Below are positions 27,075-33,658 of a stretch of DNA of 64,000 nucleotides, one piece after another. The notes beneath the pieces were generated by a model. It had not been told where the DNA came from. It searched no databases and worked only from the letters and a program-made list of their open reading frames with translations. The stretch lies in assembly GCA_046160485.1 (NCBI GenBank), contig JBJXGV010000002.1, positions 235,380-299,379 of the forward strand, written 5' to 3'. The DNA comes from JBJXGV01 sp046160485. GTDB lineage: Bacteria > Orphanbacterota > Orphanbacteria > JBJXGV01. Each line of letters opens with the position of its first letter. The first letter of the stretch is position 1. Made by a program: the position numbers and the translations under genes.

Positions 27075-28000
27075 CGTTTCAGGACATCATCATGACGCTC
27101 GACCGCTACTGGTGCGAACGCGGCTGCGTGCGCCAAGAGCCGTACAACTCGGAGGTCGGCGCCGGCACGTTCAACCCGGCTACGTTTCTGCGCGCGCTCG
27201 GCCCCGAGCCTTGGCGCTGCGCGTACGTCGAGCCATCGCGCCGCCCGAAGGACGGGCGCTACGGCGAGAATCCGAACCGCGTACAACTTTTTCATCAGTA
27301 CCAAGTGATCCTCAAGCCTTCGCCCGCCGACGTTCTCGATCTCTACTTCGAGAGCCTCACGCGCATCGGTTTCGATCTCTCGCGTCACGATGTGCGGCTC
27401 GTCGAGGACGACTGGGAGTCGCCGACTCTCGGCGCGTGGGGTTTGGGCTGGGAAGTTTGGATCGACGGCATGGAAGTGACGCAGTTCACCTACTTCCAGC
27501 AGGTCGGTAGCATCGACTGCAATCCCGTCTCCGCGGAGATCACGTACGGCCTCGAGCGGCTCGCGATGTACCTGCAAGGCGTCGATTCGATCTTCGACGT
27601 GACGTGGGCGCCCGGCGTGAAGTGGGGAGAAGTGCAGAAGCAATCGGAGGTCGAGTACTGCCATCTCCACTTCGAAGAGGCGGATGCGGCCGGGCTCTTC
27701 CGGCTCTTCGAGCACTATGAGAAGGAGGCCGAGCGGCTGCTCAAGAAGGGGCTCGTCTTCCCCGGATACGACGCGACGGTGAAGTGCTCGCATCAGTTCA
27801 ACGTGCTCGACGCGCGCGGCGCGATCAGCGTCACCGAGCGCACGGCGTACATCGCGCGCATTCGGCGGCTCGCGCGCCTCTCCGCGCTCGCGTACGTCAC
27901 GAAGCGGCAAGAGATGGGCTTCCCGATGCTCCCCGAGGCGGAGCGGGCGAAGCACCTGCCGCAAGAGGCGCCCGAGTCGCGCGAGAAGGGAGCGGCGTAA
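27071..28000 (+). CDS. glyQ: Glycine--tRNA ligase alpha subunit
   Basis: This 309-residue class II synthetase alpha chain has an N-terminus 'TFQDIIMTLDRYWCERGC', then 'EVGAGTFNPATFLRALGPEPW', 'YVEPSRRPKDGRYGENPNR' and 'VTQFTYFQQVGS', all hallmark GlyQ sequence. The start is GTG 27071 inside the recO stop (GTGA). It charges tRNA-Gly as alpha2beta2 with GlyS, whose gene begins 1 nt after the glyQ stop. Confidence 0.97.
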   Translation: MTFQDIIMTLDRYWCERGCVRQEPYNSEVGAGTFNPATFLRALGPEPWRCAYVEPSRRPKDGRYGENPNRVQLFHQYQVILKPSPADVLDLYFESLTRIGFDLSRHDVRLVEDDWESPTLGAWGLGWEVWIDGMEVTQFTYFQQVGSIDCNPVSAEITYGLERLAMYLQGVDSIFDVTWAPGVKWGEVQKQSEVEYCHLHFEEADAAGLFRLFEHYEKEAERLLKKGLVFPGYDATVKCSHQFNVLDARGAISVTERTAYIARIRRLARLSALAYVTKRQEMGFPMLPEAERAKHLPQEAPESREKGAA

Positions 28001-28001
28001 C

Positions 28002-30113
28002 ATGGCGAAGCCGTTCCTACTCGAGATCGGCGTCGAAGAGATTCCGGCGCATGTCGTGAAGCCGTCGCTCGAGTCGCTGCGCGCGGCGGTCGAGACGCTG
28101 CTCGGCGACGCGCGACTGCTCGCGCCGGACGCGCTGGTCACTTGCGCGGGGACGCCGCGCCGCCTCGTCGTCGAAGCGAGCGCCGTTCTCGACCGGCAGG
28201 AAGACCGCGAGGTCGTCGCGCTCGGGCCCGCGAAACGCGCGGCGTTCGACGCGTCGGGCGCGCCGACGAAGGCCGCGATCGGTTTCGCGAAGTCGAAGGG
28301 GCTGTCGCCGGAGCAGCTCGAGACCGTCGCGACCGAGAAGGGCGAGTACGTTGCGGCGCGTGTTCTCGAGCGCGGCGAAGCGGCGCGCGCGCTCCTCGAG
28401 TCGCGCCTGCCCGCGCTCATTCTCGGGATGCGTTTCCCGAAGTCGATGCGGTGGGAGTCGTCGGGCGTCGGCTTCACGCGCCCGGTGCGGTGGATCCTCG
28501 CACTCCTCGGCAACGAGGCGCTCGCGTTTGCCGTCGCTGACGTCGCTGCGGGCAACGTCACGTTCGGACATCGATTCCTCGGCCGCGGGCCGTTCTCGGT
28601 CGCGACGCCGAGTGCGCATCGCGAAACGCTCCGCAAAGCGCACGTCATCGTCGATCACACCGAGCGGCGCGCGCTCATCGAGAAAGATCTCCACGCGGCT
28701 GCGAAATCTCTCGGCGGCCGCCTCGTGGTCGACGACGAACTGATCGACGAGGTGACGTTTCTCGTGGAGACGCCGGGCGTGATTGCGGGGAGTTTCGCCG
28801 CGCGGCATCTGGTTCTGCCGCGCGAGGTGATCGCGACGGCGATGAAAGCGCATCAGCGTTACTTCACCGTCGAGGACGCGGCGGGCAAGCTGCTCCCGAA
28901 TTTCCTCTCCGTGATCAACCTGCCGACGGGTGACGCCCAGCGCGACGCGACCGTGCGCGCGGGCAACGAGCGCGTTCTCGCCGCGCGGCTCGAAGACGCC
29001 GAGTTCTACTGGCGCGAAGATCAAAAGACTCCGCTGCGCGAGAAGGTGCCGCTGCTCGACCGCGTCGTGTGGCAGGAGGCGCTCGGCACGGTCGGGGAGA
29101 AGGCGCGGCGTATCGGCGCGCTCGGCGAAGAGATCGCGGCGGCGTTCGGCGGCGATACGGCGAACGTGGCGCGCCTTGCGGCGCCGCTTCTGAAGGCCGA
29201 CCTCGTCACCGACATGATTCAGGACGGGAAGGAGTTCACGAAGCTTCAGGGATTCATGGGACGCGAATACGCGCGGGCGAGCGGAGAGCCGGGCGCTGTG
29301 GCCGAGGCGATCTTCGAGCACTATCTGCCGCGCTTCGCGGGCGACCGGCTTCCGTCGACGCCGGCGGGCGCGGCGCTGTCGATCGCGGACAAGCTCGACA
29401 CGATCGTCGGCTGCACTGGCGTCGGATTCGCGCCGACCGGTTCGCAGGATCCGTATGCGCTGCGCCGCCTCGCGCGCGGCATCCTTCGTATCCTCCGCGA
29501 GAACGACTCGGCCGCGCGGCTCGATCTCGGAGCGCTCGTCGCTCGCGACATCGCGCTCTACGGCGACAAACTGCGTGTCGACTCCGCGAAGCTCGAAGCC
29601 GACATCGCCGGGTTCTTCCGGGATCGCCTCGAAAACTTCCTTACCGAGGAGGGTGTTTCGTACGACGGGGTCTCCGCGGCGCTCGCGGTGACGATGAATC
29701 CGCGCGACGTCGAGGCGCGCGCGCGCGCGATCGACGGGGCGCGGCTGACGCCGGATTTCGAGAGGCTCGCGATCGGATTCAAGCGCGTCGCGAACATCTT
29801 GAAGGGGGCCGAGCACGCGGGCGCGCCCGACGCGGCGCGATTCGCCGAGCCGCAGGAGGCCGCGCTGCACGAAGCCGTCGCGAAGGCCGCGCGCGAGATC
29901 GACGCGCCGCTCGGAGCGCAGCGATACGGCGACGTCATGCAAATTTTGCTCGCGACTCGCCCCGCGATCGACGCCTTCTTCGACAAGGTGCTCGTGATGG
30001 CCGACGACGCGGCCGTGCGCGCGAACCGAATCGCGCTCCTGGCATCGGTGCGCGTTCTCTTCCTTCGATTTGCCGACATCTCCCGCATCGTCATCGAGGG
30101 CGAGAAGAAGTAG
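28002..30113 (+). CDS. glyS: Glycine--tRNA ligase beta subunit
   Basis: This 703-residue beta chain starts with the typical 'KPFLLEIGVEEIPAHVV'. It contains 'GMRFPKSMRWESSGVGFTRPVRWI', cited here as 'PKSMRW' and 'FTRPVRWI', as well as 'MKAHQRYFTVED' and 'FMGREYARASGE'. The C-terminal anticodon-binding/HD-like region ends 'RFADISRIVIEG'. Length is normal (about 690). GGGAG precedes the ATG. It closes the plus-strand core cluster and is followed at once by a strong hairpin terminator. Confidence 0.97.
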   Translation: MAKPFLLEIGVEEIPAHVVKPSLESLRAAVETLLGDARLLAPDALVTCAGTPRRLVVEASAVLDRQEDREVVALGPAKRAAFDASGAPTKAAIGFAKSKGLSPEQLETVATEKGEYVAARVLERGEAARALLESRLPALILGMRFPKSMRWESSGVGFTRPVRWILALLGNEALAFAVADVAAGNVTFGHRFLGRGPFSVATPSAHRETLRKAHVIVDHTERRALIEKDLHAAAKSLGGRLVVDDELIDEVTFLVETPGVIAGSFAARHLVLPREVIATAMKAHQRYFTVEDAAGKLLPNFLSVINLPTGDAQRDATVRAGNERVLAARLEDAEFYWREDQKTPLREKVPLLDRVVWQEALGTVGEKARRIGALGEEIAAAFGGDTANVARLAAPLLKADLVTDMIQDGKEFTKLQGFMGREYARASGEPGAVAEAIFEHYLPRFAGDRLPSTPAGAALSIADKLDTIVGCTGVGFAPTGSQDPYALRRLARGILRILRENDSAARLDLGALVARDIALYGDKLRVDSAKLEADIAGFFRDRLENFLTEEGVSYDGVSAALAVTMNPRDVEARARAIDGARLTPDFERLAIGFKRVANILKGAEHAGAPDAARFAEPQEAALHEAVAKAAREIDAPLGAQRYGDVMQILLATRPAIDAFFDKVLVMADDAAVRANRIALLASVRVLFLRFADISRIVIEGEKK

Positions 30114-30120
30114 CGCGCAT

Positions 30121-30154
30121 GACGAGGGCCCGTTCTTGCGAACGGGCCTTCGTC
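30121..30154 (+). terminator. Hairpin terminator after glyS
   Basis: GACGAGGGCCCGTTC (30121-30135) pairs with GAACGGGCCTTCGTC (30140-30154) over 15 bp with a single G-T wobble around a TTGC loop. It starts 8 nt after the glyS stop. The U-tract is weak (CTGGCTTCTC). It may also serve the convergent minus-strand gene at 30203. Confidence 0.8.
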
Positions 30155-30202
30155 CTGGCTTCTCATTCCGCGCCGTTCATTCGCGCTACGGCATCGCGAT
30201 CG

Positions 30203-30430
30203 TCAGACGCGCGTTCGATTCGTGCCGACCGCGAACATCAGGAGTCCGCCGGCAAGAAGCGCGACGCTCACTCCGAACGGGAGCGCGACCGTCTCCCTCT
30301 CCGTCACGGTCAGCTCGAGCGGCCCGATCTTCGCGGTGTCCTTGTCCTTCGTATACGTGACGCTCTTCTGGACAAGGCCAATCACTCCGAGGAGCGCGAG
30401 CAAGATTCCGAGGACCGCGATGATCTTCAT
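30203..30430 (-). CDS. Small two-helix membrane protein
   Basis: This 75-residue protein has two hydrophobic helices ('IIAVLGILLALLGVIGLV' and 'VSVALLAGGLLMFAV') joined by a charged loop 'TYTKDKDTAKIGPLELTV'. GGGAGGT lies upstream of the ATG. It resembles DUF3185-type small membrane proteins; function unknown. It starts 18 nt after the stop of the gene at 30449, so the two are probably co-transcribed. Confidence 0.72.
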   Translation of the reverse strand: MKIIAVLGILLALLGVIGLVQKSVTYTKDKDTAKIGPLELTVTERETVALPFGVSVALLAGGLLMFAVGTNRTRV

Positions 30431-30448
30431 GGCGTTCGACCTCCCGAG

Positions 30449-30994
30449 TTATTGGAACGTGTAGCGCATGCCGATCGCGCCGCCGACTGTCAGATCGGTG
30501 TCCGGCGTGAGCTCCAAGCCGGGCACGGCCTCGCCGAACATTTCGAGCTGCGTCGTCGAGTTGAGCCAGCTTAGGCCGAGCGGCATACGAAGTCCGAAGC
30601 TCGTGTCGCCGTTTGTCCCGGCGTCGGGTCCGTCGTCGGCCATTCGTAGCTGCCCCCCGAGACCGAAGTAGAACGGAAGGCCGCCTTCGTCGATATCCCG
30701 CTCGGCCTTGGACCAGCCGAAGCGATGAAGCAGGTAGTCCGCGTGAAACACGACCTCGTCGTCGTTGCGGAAGGACCAGGCCGCGCCGGCGCCGATCGCG
30801 GAGGCTTTGCCCATCCACCACTTCGCCGTAACGCCCGTCGGTTCGCCCGCCATGACGCCGAGTCCGAGACGGTTCTGCATTCCGAGCGCCGCGTACTCGC
30901 GCTCCGATTCGTAGTCTCTCGTGATGTCGCCTTGAGCGAAGGCCGTCCCACAACAAGCCATCACGGCAACGAAGGCCAGGATCTGCTTTAACAT
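30449..30994 (-). CDS. Exported beta-barrel-like protein
   Basis: This 181-residue protein has a clear signal peptide ('ILAFVAVMACCGTAFAQ'). After it come alternating amphipathic strands with Gly and aromatic ends ('GVTAKWWMGKASAIGAGAAW', 'FYFGLGGQLRM', 'FGLRMPLGLSWL') and a terminal strand 'IGMRYTFQ' ending in Phe-Gln, as in small outer-membrane barrels. Similar in style to the protein at 42964. AGAAGGAGG is upstream. Function unknown. Confidence 0.75.
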   Translation of the reverse strand: MLKQILAFVAVMACCGTAFAQGDITRDYESEREYAALGMQNRLGLGVMAGEPTGVTAKWWMGKASAIGAGAAWSFRNDDEVVFHADYLLHRFGWSKAERDIDEGGLPFYFGLGGQLRMADDGPDAGTNGDTSFGLRMPLGLSWLNSTTQLEMFGEAVPGLELTPDTDLTVGGAIGMRYTFQ

Positions 30995-31080
30995 GGTGTG
31001 TCCTCCTTCTCTCGAAGTGGTCGTTCTTGCCGGTCAGAATTCAATGCGCTGGTGTGCCTAGCCATGGTGGCGCGCGTGCA

Positions 31081-31233
31081 CTAGGGCGCGATGTTACGTC
31101 CGGAGATCACGCGGATGACCAGCGTCACCACCGCGAGAATCAGGAGCAGGTGAATGAGACCACCCATCGTGTACGAGCCGATCATTCCGAGCAGCCACAG
31201 GATCAGAAAGATGGTGAAGAGAGTCCAAAGCAT
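31081..31233 (-). CDS. lmo0937-family small membrane protein, copy 1
   Basis: A 50-residue protein begins at ATG 31231-31233 and ends at TAG 31081-31083. AAAGGAGG lies 7 nt before the start. Sequence features are 'FLILWLLGMIGSYTMGG' and 'IHLLLILAVVTLVIRVI', i.e. two short hydrophobic helices around SYTMGG. This matches the widespread lmo0937 (DUF5670-like) proteins, which are small, stress-associated and of unknown function. A second copy lies 250 nt upstream. Confidence 0.8.
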   Translation of the reverse strand: MLWTLFTIFLILWLLGMIGSYTMGGLIHLLLILAVVTLVIRVISGRNIAP

Positions 31234-31482
31234 CGGAGTGCCTCCTTTGATTTGCGACGTTGCGCCCGGGCAACACGCTCGAGCACCGACTCATCGTCGC
31301 GGATCGATTGGCAAAACGTATGACGCTGTGTAATCGCCGCGTACGCAACAGCGTAGCGCGTGGTTGGCGCGCGTTCGTTCACGAGTATGCCCAGCGGGAA
31401 TCTTCGTTTTTACAACGCGCGGACGAGGCGATCGCGCCCGAGCGCTGTGATATCGATGACGACGACGAGAAGCGGGTCGCCG

Positions 31483-31632
31483 CTAAACGGGGCGGCGACC
31501 TTGGATGACGCGGATGAGAATGGCGACGAGAGCAGCGACTAGGAGGATGTGAATCATGCCGCCGATCGTGTAGGAGCTAACGAGTCCCAGGAGCCAAAGT
31601 ATCACCAGGCAAACGGCGATCAGTTCGAGCAT
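31483..31632 (-). CDS. lmo0937-family small membrane protein, copy 2
   Basis: A 49-residue protein starts at ATG 31630-31632 behind CGGAGGTG and ends at TAG 31483-31485. It shares 'LWLLGLVSSYTIGGMIHILL' and 'ILIRVIQGRR' with copy 1, so the pair arose by tandem duplication. It lies 74 nt downstream of hsp20 on the same strand and may be read through from it. The 249 nt between the two copies holds no other gene I can support. Confidence 0.8.
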   Translation of the reverse strand: MLELIAVCLVILWLLGLVSSYTIGGMIHILLVAALVAILIRVIQGRRPV

Positions 31633-31706
31633 GGCGCACCTCCGCGTTATTAACGAGAGCGTCGCCGAAGCGAGTGCTCGCTCCGGATTCGCTCCCCGTA
31701 CGCATC

Positions 31707-32252
31707 TCAGTTCACGCTGAGAAGCGACGGCCGGTACGCTCGCCCGCGCATAGGCCGTCGTGCCTGGGCGACACGATTGATCTCGTCAGCCGATGCCGCG
31801 CCGGTCTCGTTTGGTTCGAGCGCCGTCATCCTCGGCGGCGAGAACTGCATCGTGATCTGAAGTACGCCGTCGCAGAACGTCGCGATCGCCTCGTCCGCGT
31901 TCGTGCCGGTCGGGAGCTGGATCGTCCGCGAGAAGACAAGATAAGTGATCTCGTCGGTGTAGCAGCCGCAGACGCACTTGACGTGGCTTTCTTGGCGCTC
32001 TCCGCGGACAACGAGCATGTCTTCGATGATCTCGATATCGAGGTCGTCCGCGGCGAAGCCCGGAAGCTCGACCCGAAGGCTAAGGGATTCGTCGCGCACG
32101 CGCGCTTCGATGCGCGGGGACCAGCCCTCGTCGAACTGTGTGTCATCCGCGATGGCGCCCGGGCGATTCACGCTCGGCTGCCGTGCGTCGCGGCGGCTCA
32201 GCATTGCGTCGCGGCTAGCGTGCTGCTTCGTCTGTCTCGTCGAACGTGGCAT
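31707..32252 (-). CDS. Hsp20/alpha-crystallin family small heat-shock protein
   Basis: This 181-residue protein starts at ATG 32250-32252, with AAGGGGA 8 nt upstream; an earlier in-frame ATG at 32285 has no such site. The alpha-crystallin domain covers about 40-135 ('SLRVELPGFAADDLDIEII', 'LVVRGER', 'FSRTIQLPTGTNADEAIATF', 'GVLQITM'). Oddly, the loop after 'VRGERQESH' carries three cysteines in 'VKCVCGCY'. This holdase probably protects unfolded proteins during stress. Confidence 0.88.
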   Translation of the reverse strand: MPRSTRQTKQHASRDAMLSRRDARQPSVNRPGAIADDTQFDEGWSPRIEARVRDESLSLRVELPGFAADDLDIEIIEDMLVVRGERQESHVKCVCGCYTDEITYLVFSRTIQLPTGTNADEAIATFCDGVLQITMQFSPPRMTALEPNETGAASADEINRVAQARRPMRGRAYRPSLLSVN

Positions 32253-32308
32253 CGTAGTTCCCCTTTTGCGAGTGCCGCGAGGCACGACGCCGCTCGGGCG
32301 CCGCGCCT

Positions 32309-32332
32309 CTTCCTCGACGGCAAGCGAGGAAG
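32309..32332. promoter_or_regulatory. Perfect 8-bp inverted repeat upstream of hsp20
   Basis: CTTCCTCG (32309-32316) and CGAGGAAG (32325-32332) flank an 8 nt spacer. They lie between the DUF4397 gene stop and the hsp20 start. It could be a weak terminator of the former or an operator of the latter. It does not match the CIRCE element. Confidence 0.35.
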
Positions 32333-32344
32333 TTGCGCGGCTCC

Positions 32345-33184
32345 TCAGTTGGTAGTGCGTCCTATGACGGGGTGCGCAGACGTCGCACCAATCAACTGGT
32401 CCTCGACGGTGATCGTGTCGAGACCGTCCTCGTCCCCGACGATGAAGATCGTGTAGCTCTTGCCCGCCTCGAACTTGGAGTTGGAAACGTCGAGCAACGC
32501 GGCCTTCGATCCCTTCGGACAGACTTGAAGCGTGCCGACCCCCGGGTCGACGTCGACGTACGCGCTGGCGGCGGCGAAGCCGAGCCCGCTCAGAAACGCG
32601 TCCGTGTTCGCGCCGAAGTGCAGGTCGAGATCCGCGGTCTGGGCGGACGCGTGAACGGCGCGCACGCGTGCCTTACCCGCGGCCGGCGGCGTGATGTCGT
32701 CGTTGAGCACCGCGAGCGTCGCCGGCATGCCGGCCTCCTTCGCCGGCAACGCGACGATCGTGTAGTGATTCCCGCGCGAAAAGTTCTGCTTCACTTCCGC
32801 CAACGCCGGCGACGATTCCTGCCCCGCGTTGCGCACGCTGAGGAGGTACGTCTCGTCCGGGAGTGCCTTGTACGAGGTGACCGATTTGTACTCGACCGAC
32901 GCAAAGACCTTCATGCTCTCGACGAAGATATCGGCCGCGACCACACCGGGAATCGCGTGAACGGCGCGCACGAGCGACTCGTCTCTCTCCTCGACGACGG
33001 CGGCCGGTGGGGCGATCGACTCTCCGTCCGGCGTCCGGCTTCGGAGCGCCAGCTCTTGGGTCGACTCGGCGTCACACGACGTGATCGCGAAAATCAGAGC
33101 GAGCGTCAGCCCGCACGCGACCGCGGTGTTGCGAAGTTTCTGAGCGATCCGCTCAATCGGTGCAGCCCCTGGTCTGTGACGCAT
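32345..33184 (-). CDS. DUF4397 lipoprotein
   Basis: This 279-residue protein starts at ATG 33182-33184 behind GGAGG. The lipobox 'LIFAITSC' puts the lipidated cysteine at residue 37. Two DUF4397 modules follow: 'VRAVHAIPGVVAADIFVE' with 'YKALPDETYLLSVRNAG', and 'VRAVHASAQTADLDLHFG' with 'FAAASAYVDVDPGVGTLQV'. DUF4397 proteins are surface-exposed with unknown ligands. A candidate sigma-54 promoter lies about 110 nt upstream. Confidence 0.85.
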   Translation of the reverse strand: MRHRPGAAPIERIAQKLRNTAVACGLTLALIFAITSCDAESTQELALRSRTPDGESIAPPAAVVEERDESLVRAVHAIPGVVAADIFVESMKVFASVEYKSVTSYKALPDETYLLSVRNAGQESSPALAEVKQNFSRGNHYTIVALPAKEAGMPATLAVLNDDITPPAAGKARVRAVHASAQTADLDLHFGANTDAFLSGLGFAAASAYVDVDPGVGTLQVCPKGSKAALLDVSNSKFEAGKSYTIFIVGDEDGLDTITVEDQLIGATSAHPVIGRTTN

Positions 33185-33292
33185 GGCCGGCGTGCCTCCG
33201 TCTCTTGAGTGATGATTCGGCTTCGCCGAGTCCGTCGAGGCCGGGTTTGGGTCGCGCCCGATGCGATGGAAGCGGCGACACGAGCGTGAAAG

Positions 33293-33307
33293 GCAACTCG
33301 TGGGCCA
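33293..33307 (-). promoter_or_regulatory. Sigma-54 (-24/-12) promoter candidate for DUF4397 lipoprotein
   Basis: On the minus strand TGGCCCACGAGTTGC matches TGGCAC-N5-TTGC in both core blocks, with GG-N10-GC spacing. Transcription would start near 33281, about 97 nt before the ATG. Confidence 0.55.
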
Positions 33308-33397
33308 ACCGGCGTAACGCATTCGATCCAGCGCATTGCGGCGTCGAGGCCCGGATGCGTTGTAATCGCGGGTGGGGCGTGCGTGAAAAAAAGGGCG

Positions 33398-33640
33398 CTA
33401 CGTTGCCGAGGGGGGCGTCTGTCGCATGCGGATGACTTCGCGCATGATCGCGACGTCGTTCAGAATATTGCGCAGGTCGTGGACGAACGCGCGGTGCGTT
33501 GTGCTTTTCGTGAGCGCCATCGCCTCCGCGAGCACGCGCGCTGCCGCTTCGTGCTCGTCGCGAAGCGCGCGCAACTCGTCGCGGAGCCTCTCGATCTCAG
33601 TCTCACCGGGTGGGCGTTGCCCAGGTTGCTCAGCGCACAT
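33398..33640 (-). CDS. Small coiled-coil protein with histidine-kinase-like H-box
   Basis: This 80-residue protein starts 18 nt after the hybrid kinase stop, with GAGAGGAG upstream. Residues 14-45 are a charged helix likely to coil. Residues 51-70 read 'AFVHDLRNILNDVAIMREVI', matching the HDLRN-x-L H-box of histidine-kinase dimerisation/phosphotransfer helices (His54). No ATPase domain is present. It could be a stand-alone phosphotransfer or kinase-modulating partner of the adjacent hybrid kinase; this is inference from one motif and position. Confidence 0.65.
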   Translation of the reverse strand: MCAEQPGQRPPGETEIERLRDELRALRDEHEAAARVLAEAMALTKSTTHRAFVHDLRNILNDVAIMREVIRMRQTPPSAT

Positions 33641-33658
33641 CGTGCTCCTCTCGTCGTG

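Noticed and set aside
28017..29942. 641-codon ORF antisense to glyS
   Set aside because: No domain signature; glyS on the other strand is unambiguous.
31257..31270. GG-N10-GC match upstream of the first lmo0937 gene
   Set aside because: Flanking bases do not fit TGGCAC/TTGC and the start point would fall at the Shine-Dalgarno sequence.
32253..32345. CIRCE or sigma-32 element for hsp20
   Set aside because: The inverted repeat present does not match TTAGCACTC-N9-GAGTGCTAA, and no sigma-32-like -35/-10 was evident.
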